Source of the DNA: Bryobacterales bacterium
GTDB taxonomy: Bacteria; Acidobacteriota; Terriglobia; Bryobacterales; Bryobacteraceae
Direction of reading: 5' to 3'
Length of the DNA stretch: 38,534 nt
Assembly: GCA_019261985.1 (NCBI GenBank)
Contig: JAFAQY010000120.1
Coordinates: 1 to 38,534, forward strand
The notes beneath the pieces were generated by a model, which saw only the letters and a program-made list of their open reading frames with translations, was not told where the DNA came from and ran no database searches. Shown piece by piece: positions 31,964 through 38,534 of the stretch (its first letter is position 1; every line of letters begins with the position of its first letter). Position numbers and translations under genes: made by a program.

Positions 31964-34186
31964 TTACAGCAGCTTGTCTAACGTGATCGGCAAATCCCGC
32001 ACTCGTTTTCCCGTCGCGTGAAAAACGGCATTCGCTACCGCCGCGGCGGAGCCGGTGATCCCGATTTCGCCGATGCCTTTTGCGCCGATCGGGTCCACAT
32101 GGTGGTCGGCTTCGTCCACCCAAATCACGTCGATATCGCCGATATCGGCGTTGACGGGCACGTGGTATTCCGCGAGGTTGTTGTTGACGATGCGGCCGAG
32201 GCGCTCGTCGTAAACGGCGTGCTCGTACAAGGCGAAGCTCACGCCCCACACCATCCCGCCCATAAAATTGCTCCGCGCCGTTTTGGCATTTATGATGCGG
32301 CCCGCGCCGAACGCGCCCACCATTCTCGACACGAAGACCTGTCCAAGATCCGCATCCACGCGCACTTCTGCGAACTGTGCGCCGAAAGACATCGGTGAGA
32401 ATTCTTCTTTCTCCTGGCCGGGCGCTGCGTTCACTATGGCTTCGATATAAGGCTCGCCAAGTCCCGCTGCGAAATGCTGAATGGTTTCCATCTGTCCCGG
32501 GCGGTCGGAACGAGACAAGCGTCCGTTTTCAAATGCAATCTGCGCCGGCTTCGCTCCGTAAAGTAAGGAATTGCGATCGACAACTGCACGCTGGATGATT
32601 GTATCGCGCAGCGCTCGTGCGGCCAGGTACACGGCTGAACCGGTGCTCGCCGTCGTCATAGACCCGCCCGAGACCGGCGTCGGCGGGAATTGCGTATCGC
32701 CCAACCGGAAGATTACACGAGATGGCTCGACGCCGATGCCATCGGCCGCGATTTGGGTCATGGTGGTGTAAGTGCCACCCCCGATTTCTTGCGTGCCGGC
32801 CTCGACCTGTATAGAGCCGTCGCGATTTAGGCGCGCGCGAGCCGAAGCCGGCGACCGGCGTGCCGGATACATTGCGGTACCCAGGCCCCAGCCGATCAGC
32901 GTATGACCATCGCGCATGGACCCCGGCTCCGGCGATCTTTTCGCCCATCCAAAACGCTCCGCGCCCATTCGGTAGCACTCACGCAATGATTTGGCGGACC
33001 ACGGCTTTTGGCCGTCTTCGTCCTGCTCGGCATAATTCTTCAGCCGCAGTGCTAGAGGGTCCATCGTGAGCGCATATGCCAATTCATCCATCGCCACCTC
33101 CAGCGCGAATGTCCCGGGAGCTTCGCCGGGCGCGCGCATATACGACGGAGTGCCGATATCCGAACGAACCACACGTTGGGTGGTGGAATTGTTTGGAACG
33201 GAATACAGCTTGCGCGTAGGAGTGCTGGCCGGCTCGACAAAGTCGTCGAAAGAGGACGTATGGGTGACGACGTCGTTCTTTAAGGCTGTCAATGTGCCGT
33301 CCGGCTTGGCGCCTATCGCAATCGACTGGCGCGTTTCGCTGCGGCACCCGATGGGCCCAAACATCTGCGGCCGTGCCAGCACCAGCTTCACGGGCCGTCG
33401 CACCTCGCGCGCGGCCATCGCGCAAAGCAGCACATGCGACCAGGTTGGTCCTTTGCTGCCGAAGCCGCCGCCGACATAGGGCGAAAGCACGCGGACGTTT
33501 TCGACCGCCAAGCCGAGGAGACCGGCAACGCGTTTGCGGGCGCCGAAAATTCCCTGCGTAGCGTCATAAAGAGTAAGCCCGTCGGGACCGTCCCAAACCG
33601 CGACGGTTGCGTGCGGCTCCATGGGGTTGTGGACTTGGAACGGCGTTGTGTATACCTGTTCGAGGCGCGTTGAGGCCTGCGACATGCCGGCCTGCACATC
33701 GCCGCGCGAGCTTCGTCCGGGATCTCCCGCGCCGCTCAGCCTTTCGGGAATGAAGGCCCCGGCCAAACTCGCATCGACGCTCACAGAAGGCGTTTCTGGG
33801 CCATAGCGGACCTGCGCCAAACGCGCGCCCTCCTGCGCGGCCTCAAGCGTTTCGGCGACCACCACGGCGACGGGCTGTCCCGCATAAAGCACACGATCGT
33901 TTTGCAGAAGCTGCAGCCGGCGGTCCGCGGCCGAATCGGGGGAGATGTCATCGGGACTTTTTGCCAGCTTCAGCTTGCTTTCATGAGTCAATACGGCGAT
34001 TATTCCAGGCGCACGCCGGGCCGCGGCTGAATCGATGGACGCAACCCGTCCCTTGGCGATGGTGCTGGTCACCATCACGGCGTAAGTCATTCCGGGAAGA
34101 TTGTTCTCTGCCGAATAAACAGCCCCGCCCGTTACCTTTGCTCGTCCATCGACTCGGTCGAGCGGTTCGCCTATGGCGCTTGGCAT
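31964..34186 (-). CDS. PaoC-like molybdenum-binding aldehyde oxidoreductase subunit
   Basis: The catalytic, molybdenum-cofactor subunit of a xanthine dehydrogenase-family enzyme close to E. coli PaoC (YagR), which oxidises aromatic aldehydes in the periplasm. 740 residues versus 732. Seen: IGEPLDRVDGRAKVTGGAVYSAEN at the N-terminus, the Mo-cofactor loops GGGFGSKG and TQEIGGGTYT, and the catalytic glutamate E707 in GAKGIGEIG. The start ATG at 34186 has an excellent ribosome-binding site (GGAGGGA) that overlaps the stop of the FAD subunit gene 12 bp upstream; longer N-terminal readings would enter that gene and are not supported. No PaoD/XdhC maturation gene is in the window. Confidence 0.9.
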   Translation of the reverse strand: MPSAIGEPLDRVDGRAKVTGGAVYSAENNLPGMTYAVMVTSTIAKGRVASIDSAAARRAPGIIAVLTHESKLKLAKSPDDISPDSAADRRLQLLQNDRVLYAGQPVAVVVAETLEAAQEGARLAQVRYGPETPSVSVDASLAGAFIPERLSGAGDPGRSSRGDVQAGMSQASTRLEQVYTTPFQVHNPMEPHATVAVWDGPDGLTLYDATQGIFGARKRVAGLLGLAVENVRVLSPYVGGGFGSKGPTWSHVLLCAMAAREVRRPVKLVLARPQMFGPIGCRSETRQSIAIGAKPDGTLTALKNDVVTHTSSFDDFVEPASTPTRKLYSVPNNSTTQRVVRSDIGTPSYMRAPGEAPGTFALEVAMDELAYALTMDPLALRLKNYAEQDEDGQKPWSAKSLRECYRMGAERFGWAKRSPEPGSMRDGHTLIGWGLGTAMYPARRSPASARARLNRDGSIQVEAGTQEIGGGTYTTMTQIAADGIGVEPSRVIFRLGDTQFPPTPVSGGSMTTASTGSAVYLAARALRDTIIQRAVVDRNSLLYGAKPAQIAFENGRLSRSDRPGQMETIQHFAAGLGEPYIEAIVNAAPGQEKEEFSPMSFGAQFAEVRVDADLGQVFVSRMVGAFGAGRIINAKTARSNFMGGMVWGVSFALYEHAVYDERLGRIVNNNLAEYHVPVNADIGDIDVIWVDEADHHVDPIGAKGIGEIGITGSAAAVANAVFHATGKRVRDLPITLDKLL

Positions 34187-34197
34187 AGATTCCCTCC

Positions 34198-35187
34198 TCA
34201 GGCGCGCGTGGAAGCTGCTTCCAATGCTCGTGCGATTGAGCGGCGCACGAGTTCGACTTTGAAACGGTTGTGCGCATACGGTTTCGCGCCCTTTAGCAGC
34301 GCCTCCGCAACGTCGCGGAAAGCGCCATCGCCGGGAGTCTGCCCGATCAAAACGCGTTCCGCATCCGGGACGCGCCACGGCATGTGCGCCACTCCGCCCA
34401 GGGCAAGTTGCGCGCGGCGAATCGAACCGTTCGAATCGAGGCCAACTACGGCGGCCACGGAAATCAACGCAAAGGCATAAGAGTTCCGGTCACGCACTTT
34501 TAAGTAATGACCTCCGGTGGCCCAGTCGATCGGTGGAAGATCCACCGCGGTGATTAATTCTCCCGGCCGGAGATTCGTATCGATGTTGGGAGTATCGCCG
34601 GGCAAACGGAAGAAATCTCCGGCCAGCCTCGATCGCGGGCCTTGTGGTCCGAGCACTTGGATCCTCGCATCCAGCGCCATCAGCGCCACGGCCATATCGC
34701 CGGGATTCGTCGCGATGCATTGATCGCTTGCGCCGAGGATCGCGTGCATGCGGTTGTACCCATCGATTGCGTCGCATCCGGAACCCGGCAAGCGTTTATT
34801 GCAATGCGCGTACGTGGGGTCGTAGAAGTAGGAGCAGCGCGTGCGCTGCATGAGGTTGCCGCCGATGGTGGCCATATTGCGCAATTGCGGGGAAGCGCCC
34901 GCCAGAATGGCCTGCGATAGGACTGGATAACGGTCGCGCACCAGCGGATGCTCAGCGACCGTGCTATTGCGCACCATAGCTCCGATTCGGATGCCTCCGG
35001 CGTGTTCTTCAATCGTCGCCAGCGGCAGGCGTGTGATGTCGATCAGTGTTGAGGGCTGTTCGACGCCCATTTTCATAAGGTCGATCAGATTCGTTCCGCC
35101 ACCGAGAAATTTAGCGCCGCTCGATGAGGAAAATGTTGCGATGGCTTCGTCCGTAGTGGAAGGCCGGGCGTACGCGAAGGCTTTCAT
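34198..35187 (-). CDS. PaoB-like FAD/[4Fe-4S] subunit
   Basis: FAD-binding middle subunit (329 residues) of the aldehyde oxidoreductase. The FAD loops are FLGGGTNLIDLMKMG and ATIGGNLMQRT. A cysteine-rich insertion (CSYFYDPTYAHCNKRLPGSGC, then CIATNPGDMA) matches the place where E. coli PaoB holds an extra [4Fe-4S] cluster and is absent from most xanthine dehydrogenase FAD subunits. The C-terminal CO-dehydrogenase flavoprotein domain is normal (WRVPDAERVLIGQ). The ATG at 35187 overlaps the stop of the small-subunit gene (ATGA). Confidence 0.9.
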   Translation of the reverse strand: MKAFAYARPSTTDEAIATFSSSSGAKFLGGGTNLIDLMKMGVEQPSTLIDITRLPLATIEEHAGGIRIGAMVRNSTVAEHPLVRDRYPVLSQAILAGASPQLRNMATIGGNLMQRTRCSYFYDPTYAHCNKRLPGSGCDAIDGYNRMHAILGASDQCIATNPGDMAVALMALDARIQVLGPQGPRSRLAGDFFRLPGDTPNIDTNLRPGELITAVDLPPIDWATGGHYLKVRDRNSYAFALISVAAVVGLDSNGSIRRAQLALGGVAHMPWRVPDAERVLIGQTPGDGAFRDVAEALLKGAKPYAHNRFKVELVRRSIARALEAASTRA

Positions 35188-35783
35188 CCGGCAACCCTGC
35201 CTCGCACGGCTTTGATCGCCGCGACGATGTTCGGATAAGCGCCGCAACGGCAGATGTTGCCGGACATGCGCTCTCGGATTTCCGCGTCGTCGAGAGGCTT
35301 GGCCCGGCCACGGACCTCATTCAGAAGGCCGGCGGCGGAACAGATCTGCCCCGGTGTGCAGTATCCGCACTGAAATCCATCGTGCTCGATAAAAGCCGCT
35401 TGAAGAGGATGCAGGTCGCCGTTGCGCGCAAGTCCCTCGATGGTCGTGATGAAATCGCCATTGTGCGTAACAGCGAGGCTCAGGCAGGAATTAATCCGAG
35501 TCCCGCCGGAGAGTACAGTGCAGGCCCCGCACTGGCCATGATCGCAGCCCTTCTTGGCGCCGGTAAGATGAAGGCGTTCGCGCAGCAAATCGAGGAGCGT
35601 GATGCGCGGATCGAGCGTTAACGCGTACTCCCGGCCATTAACGGTAATCGCGCAATCGACGATCTCAGAAGCGGACGGAACGGTTTGTGCTTCGGCGAGC
35701 GGAACCGTTGCGGCGATTCCAGCGGAAAGGCTTGCGACGTTCATAAAGTCCCGGCGGGAAAGATCATCACGTGAGAATTCCAC
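35184..35783 (-). CDS. PaoA-like [2Fe-2S] subunit with Tat signal
   Basis: Small electron-transfer subunit (199 residues). The Tat signal SRRDFMNVASLSAGIAATVP is followed by the plant-type [2Fe-2S] motif GCDHGQCGACTV...C and the second [2Fe-2S] domain FQCGYCTPGQICSA...GNICRCGAY. The whole enzyme is thus exported folded through Tat, as in E. coli PaoABC. I placed the start at the GTG 35783, giving VEFSRDDLSRRDF; an upstream extension would run through the repeat and has no support. No clear ribosome-binding site precedes that GTG. The start codon and first codons lie inside an intergenic-repeat copy (35758-35938). Confidence 0.87.
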   Translation of the reverse strand: MEFSRDDLSRRDFMNVASLSAGIAATVPLAEAQTVPSASEIVDCAITVNGREYALTLDPRITLLDLLRERLHLTGAKKGCDHGQCGACTVLSGGTRINSCLSLAVTHNGDFITTIEGLARNGDLHPLQAAFIEHDGFQCGYCTPGQICSAAGLLNEVRGRAKPLDDAEIRERMSGNICRCGAYPNIVAAIKAVRGRVAG

Positions 35784-35938
35784 AATCGGGAGATGCGGGT
35801 TGCAGGCAGGGCGTAACAGAGAGTAGTTGTGGGGCCGGATGCCATCCGGCACGCGGTTGCCAACCGCGCTGGGCGGGGCTGCTAGGAAGGTCGGCAAGCG
35901 GCTTGGCAAGCCGCTGCAGGTTGGCAACCTGCCCTACA
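35758..35938. repeat. Direct repeat copy 1 with four mini-hairpins
   Basis: About 181 bp nearly identical in layout to 37474-37653, same orientation. It contains four hairpins: GCCGGAT-GCC-ATCCGGC (35834-35850), CGCGGTT-GCC-AACCGCG (35852-35868), GCGGCTT-GGC-AAGCCGC (35898-35914) and GCAGGTT-GGC-AACCTGC (35916-35932). Each is built on a TTGGCAA/TTGCCAA or ATGCCAT centre. Its left end overlaps the start of the PaoA-like gene. Together with the other copy it flanks the amidohydrolase gene. Confidence 0.85.
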
Positions 35939-35959
35939 CGCGATTTCTGAAGTGATCCC

Positions 35960-37387
35960 TTAGCCAACGTTGTGCGGAAGGAGATTCTTATAGATCCTCC
36001 CGTCTTTCATAATTACGACGAAGTTCCTGGCTGGGTCCTCAATGAGCTTAATGTCTTCCAGCGGATTGCCGTTGACTAACAGAAGGTCGGCAAGAGCGCC
36101 AGGTTCGATCACGCCCAACTTGCCGGGATAGGGATTGATGAACCCGGAGAGGGCCAGCAACTGGCCGTTGTTCCCAGTGGCCATTTGGAGCGCTTCGGCC
36201 GGCGTGTACCAGCGTACTAATTTAGCGAGCTGCGCTCCTTGCCGATTCGTAAGCTTGGCGTCAAACAATATGTCGCTGCCGAAGGCGGTCTTGATGTTGT
36301 ACTTCCTTGCCAGCTTGTACGCATTGTCTGTTCCGGCGAAGACTTGGAGCGCCTTCTGCTGAGATACGGAATTAACGAGCGGACTTGCGTCCTGATCGTT
36401 CATAAAGGGCTGCAAGCTCCACCAGATGCCTTTATCAGCGAGCAGTTTGGCGGTGGGCTCGTCGATCAGATGACCGTGCTCGATACATTTGACGCCGGCG
36501 GCGACGGCTTGTTGGATGGCACGAGGAATATAGGCATGGACTGTAACATAGGTGCCCCAGTTTTCGGCCGCCTCGACTGCAGCGCGAATCTCGGGTTCGG
36601 TGAACTGCGTGGACTCGATCGGATTGTAGGGAGAGGCTACACCCCCTCCACCCATCAGCTTGATCTGACTGGCGCCACTCCGCAACTGCTCCCTGGCTCG
36701 TAGGCGGACTTCATCAGGGCTGTCGGCAATGGCCGCCACACCCACGACCTCGGAGTGGCTCAGCGGACCGCCAAGCGTGCGCGGAACTTCGAAGGAGAAC
36801 CGGAAATCTCCATGTCCCGAGGTTTGCGAGATGAAGGCTCCCGAGGGGTAGATGCGCGGCCCGATCATAGCGCCTTCGTCGATCGCGCGCTTGAGTCCGA
36901 ACACCGGACCACCCATGTCGCGTACGGTGGTGAACCCCCGCATAAGCGTTGCTTCCGCCTGTCGGGCAGCCAGCAGATGAAGATACGAGGGATCGGCGGT
37001 CATAAGGGCCATGGGCGTCGCCGCCATGAATGCATGCCAGTGCGCGTCGATAAGTCCCGGCATCAGCACTCGGTTTTGACCGTTGATCACTGTGATGTTT
37101 TCGATAGAATTGGCGTCGATGGGGGAAGTAGAGACCCGCTCGATGATGTTTCCTCTAACCAACACGCTTGAGGGAGGCGTGAGCGTGGCGCTCTTGCCAT
37201 CGAAAACGCGGACATTCAGAAACAGCGTTGCGTTTGTCGGCGTGGGCGTCTGTTCCGGGCTGCTTCCGGGCGGCTGAAGGACCTCATCGCCAATTTGCGC
37301 TTGCGTGGTTACGCAGTATGCCAGGACAACGGCCACGAATGCAGCGAATCTCATTTGTCTCGTCGAATGGTTCGACGCCGTTAACAT
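35960..37387 (-). CDS. Secreted amidohydrolase (Xaa-Pro dipeptidase/imidazolonepropionase-like)
   Basis: A 475-residue metal-dependent amidohydrolase with an N-terminal signal (hydrophobic residues 13-30, ending TTQAQ). Active-site landmarks are H116-x-H118 (DAHWH), the probably carboxylated Lys243 (SQIKLMGGGG), H284 (VTVHAY), H304/H306 (EHGH) and D372 (FGSDI), the binuclear-site set. Homologs include exported dipeptidases and imidazolonepropionase-like proteins; the substrate is unknown. The ATG at 37387 has an ideal AGGAGG ribosome-binding site. The gene sits alone between two ~180-bp direct repeats. Its GC and codon use look slightly different from neighbours by eye, but I have not measured them. 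Confidence 0.87.
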   Translation of the reverse strand: MLTASNHSTRQMRFAAFVAVVLAYCVTTQAQIGDEVLQPPGSSPEQTPTPTNATLFLNVRVFDGKSATLTPPSSVLVRGNIIERVSTSPIDANSIENITVINGQNRVLMPGLIDAHWHAFMAATPMALMTADPSYLHLLAARQAEATLMRGFTTVRDMGGPVFGLKRAIDEGAMIGPRIYPSGAFISQTSGHGDFRFSFEVPRTLGGPLSHSEVVGVAAIADSPDEVRLRAREQLRSGASQIKLMGGGGVASPYNPIESTQFTEPEIRAAVEAAENWGTYVTVHAYIPRAIQQAVAAGVKCIEHGHLIDEPTAKLLADKGIWWSLQPFMNDQDASPLVNSVSQQKALQVFAGTDNAYKLARKYNIKTAFGSDILFDAKLTNRQGAQLAKLVRWYTPAEALQMATGNNGQLLALSGFINPYPGKLGVIEPGALADLLLVNGNPLEDIKLIEDPARNFVVIMKDGRIYKNLLPHNVG

Positions 37388-37473
37388 ACGAACCTCCTAG
37401 CGAGTCGGCTGGTTAGTCGGGTGATTCGTGCTAGTTAGCCAGTGAATGAGCGCCACGGAATGGAGAAAGCCAC

Positions 37474-37653
37474 GAAAGATCAACGTGAGAATTCCACAAC
37501 CGGGAGATGCGGGCCGCGGGAAGGGCGTAACAGAAGTAGGTTGTGGGGCCGGATGCTATCCGGCGCGCGGTTGCCAACCGCGCTGGGCGGGGCTGGTAGA
37601 AAGGTCGGCTGGCGGGTTAGGCAACCCGCCGCAGGTTGGCAACCTGCCCCACA
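37474..37653. repeat. Direct repeat copy 2 with four mini-hairpins
   Basis: Second copy, in the 287-bp gap between the amidohydrolase start and the glnS end, same orientation as copy 1. Hairpins: GCCGGAT-GCT-ATCCGGC (37548-37564), GCGCGGTT-GCC-AACCGCGC (37565-37583), GGCGGGTT-AGGC-AACCCGCC (37611-37630), GCAGGTT-GGC-AACCTGC (37631-37647). The third stem differs from copy 1 on both arms, keeping the pairing. Its left end (gaaagatca..acgtgagaattcc) matches the coding start of the PaoA-like gene but with a 2-bp loss, so it may be a gene-start relic. The rest of the gap, 37388-37473, shows nothing I can identify beyond the amidohydrolase ribosome-binding site. Confidence 0.85.
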
Positions 37654-37674
37654 GGATCGTTCAGCAAAATTTCG

Positions 37675-38534
37675 CTACAGCTTCTTTTCGATCTTGGCCC
37701 ACGTGTCCCGGAGCGCGACCGTGCGATTGAATACCAAACGCTCAACGGTCGAATCGGTGTCCGCGCAAAAATATCCAAGCCGCTCGAATTGGTAGCGGCT
37801 GCCTGGCTGCGCGCCGCGCAGACTCGGTTCCAGCTTACAGTCTGGCAGAACCTCCAGAGAGTTCGGGTTTAGACTTGCCGTGAAATCCTGGCCCTCGGCG
37901 ACATCGTTCGGGTCCTCTTTGGTGAACAGCGTATCGTAGAGCCTGACTTCCGCGTCTACGGCGTGCTCTGCTGAAACCCAATGTATTGTGGATTTCACTT
38001 TTCGGCCGTCGGGAGCATTTCCTCCGCGAGTGGCGGGGTCGTAGGTGCAGTGGATCTCCACCACTTCGCCGTTTTCGTTTTTCACCACGCTGGTGCAGGT
38101 GATGAAATACCCGTATCGCAGGCGCACTTCGCGGCCCGGCGATAGCCGGAAATATTGCTTCGGCGGATCTTCACGGAAATCGTCCTGTTCAATATAAAGC
38201 ACTCGCGAAAACGGCACCGCGCGCGTTCCCGCCCCTTCGTCCTCGGGATTATTCACCGCCTCCATCTGCTCCACCTGGCCTTCGGGGTAGTTGTCGATTA
38301 CCACGCGCAAAGGACGGAGCACCGCCATGACGCGGGCAGCATGACGGTTCAAATCGTCGCGGACGAAATATTCGAGCATCGAAAGCTCGGTAATGCCATT
38401 AGTCTTAGACACGCCCAGGCGCGAGCAGAAATTGCGGATCGCTTCCGGCGTGTATCCGCGGCGGCGCATTCCTGAAATGGTCGGCATGCGGGGATCGTCC
38501 CAACCCGAGACATAGCCGTCCTGGACCAGTTTCA
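37675..38534 (-). CDS. glnS: Glutaminyl-tRNA synthetase, 5' end outside the window
   Basis: Charges tRNA-Gln directly with glutamine (class I). The frame is open to the window edge; about 285 of the usual ~550 residues are present. It begins with [21 protein letters not shown], just after where the KMSKS-like loop should lie. The two beta-barrel anticodon domains follow ([57 protein letters not shown]), ending [25 protein letters not shown](I/L)SG and IHWVS are typical of GlnRS rather than bacterial GluRS. Most bacteria use the Glu-tRNA-Gln amidotransferase route, so this shows direct charging is available here. Confidence 0.96.
   Translation of the reverse strand, partial: KLVQDGYVSGWDDPRMPTISGMRRRGYTPEAIRNFCSRLGVSKTNGITELSMLEYFVRDDLNRHAARVMAVLRPLRVVIDNYPEGQVEQMEAVNNPEDEGAGTRAVPFSRVLYIEQDDFREDPPKQYFRLSPGREVRLRYGYFITCTSVVKNENGEVVEIHCTYDPATRGGNAPDGRKVKSTIHWVSAEHAVDAEVRLYDTLFTKEDPNDVAEGQDFTASLNPNSLEVLPDCKLEPSLRGAQPGSRYQFERLGYFCADTDSTVERLVFNRTVALRDTWAKIEKKL

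Noticed and set aside
34187-34378. Longer N-terminus for the PaoC-like gene
   Set aside because: The extra 64 residues lie in the FAD-subunit gene and are not family-like; the ATG at 34186 has a strong ribosome-binding site.
35784-35927. N-terminal extension of the PaoA-like gene
   Set aside because: Encoded by the intergenic repeat; the Tat signal starts well after it.
35834-37647. CRISPR array
   Set aside because: The repeats are palindromic units of different sequence, without regular spacers or cas genes.
1-38534. Genetic-code reassignment or programmed recoding as an explanation for internal stops
   Set aside because: TAG, TAA and TGA are all involved, all three terminate other genes normally, and lesions include a frameshift.
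1-38534. tRNA or rRNA genes, insertion sequences and prophage genes
   Set aside because: No cloverleaf-compatible stretch, rRNA core segment, transposase or phage structural gene was recognised in the intergenic gaps.

Overview
The window looks like a chromosomal segment of an Acidobacteriota bacterium, most likely of the Solibacter/Bryobacter group. No rRNA was available to test this. The main clues are a secreted protein ending in the Solibacter-type C-terminal domain, a cytochrome c/copper type II monooxygenase protein, moderately high GC, and many oxidoreductases and secreted hydrolases. I see no tRNA, rRNA, CRISPR array, insertion sequence or prophage gene.

Layout. 1-2952: hisS (5' end outside the window) overlapping aspS. 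3040-5184: a Rieske oxygenase, larE and its terminator. 5263-9731: exported proteins (Solibacter C-terminal domain protein; cytochrome c-copper monooxygenase with a small partner). 9783-12075 (minus strand): a YcnI-like gene broken by one amber codon, a metallo-beta-lactamase-fold hydrolase and a SpoIIE-type phosphatase. 12259-13311: recA. 13383-14846: a small conflict-gene island with a PIN remnant, a Phd-type antitoxin with a nonsense-mutated VapC, and a candidate secreted BECR-type RNase with a candidate immunity protein. 14877-18718: oligopeptidase B, a DUF3467 protein and a GT39-like membrane glycosyltransferase. 18782-20234: a second, doubly broken glycosyltransferase. 20231-23430: glpX and two metallophosphoesterases. 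23482-31182: a tight five-gene minus-strand operon. 31259-31929: a nucleotidyltransferase with a small partner. 31964-35783: a PaoABC-like molybdenum aldehyde oxidoreductase. 35960-37387: a secreted amidohydrolase between two ~180-bp direct repeats. 37675 to the end: glnS (5' end outside the window).

The most interesting unit is the 7.7-kb operon at 23482-31182. It joins a 1030-residue FAD/Fe-S oxidase, a mandelate-racemase-type enolase-superfamily enzyme, an Anabaena sensory rhodopsin transducer (ASRT) family protein without a rhodopsin, an SDR, and an amylo-alpha-1,6-glucosidase-type enzyme. Both the oxidase and the SDR end in a single C-terminal hydrophobic helix. A membrane-associated sugar or sugar-acid oxidation pathway with an ASRT ligand sensor or binder is a reasonable hypothesis; the substrate cannot be read from the sequence.

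A second theme is a family of intergenic mini-hairpins built around TTGGCAA or ATGCCAT centres. They occur in the same or inverted order at several loci, with one stem changed on both arms between copies. A third theme is gene decay: a YcnI-like gene, a vapC, a PIN fragment and a glycosyltransferase are each broken by stops, a frameshift or truncation, involving all three stop codons, so genetic-code reassignment is not the explanation. Assembly or base-call error remains possible for the single-base lesions.
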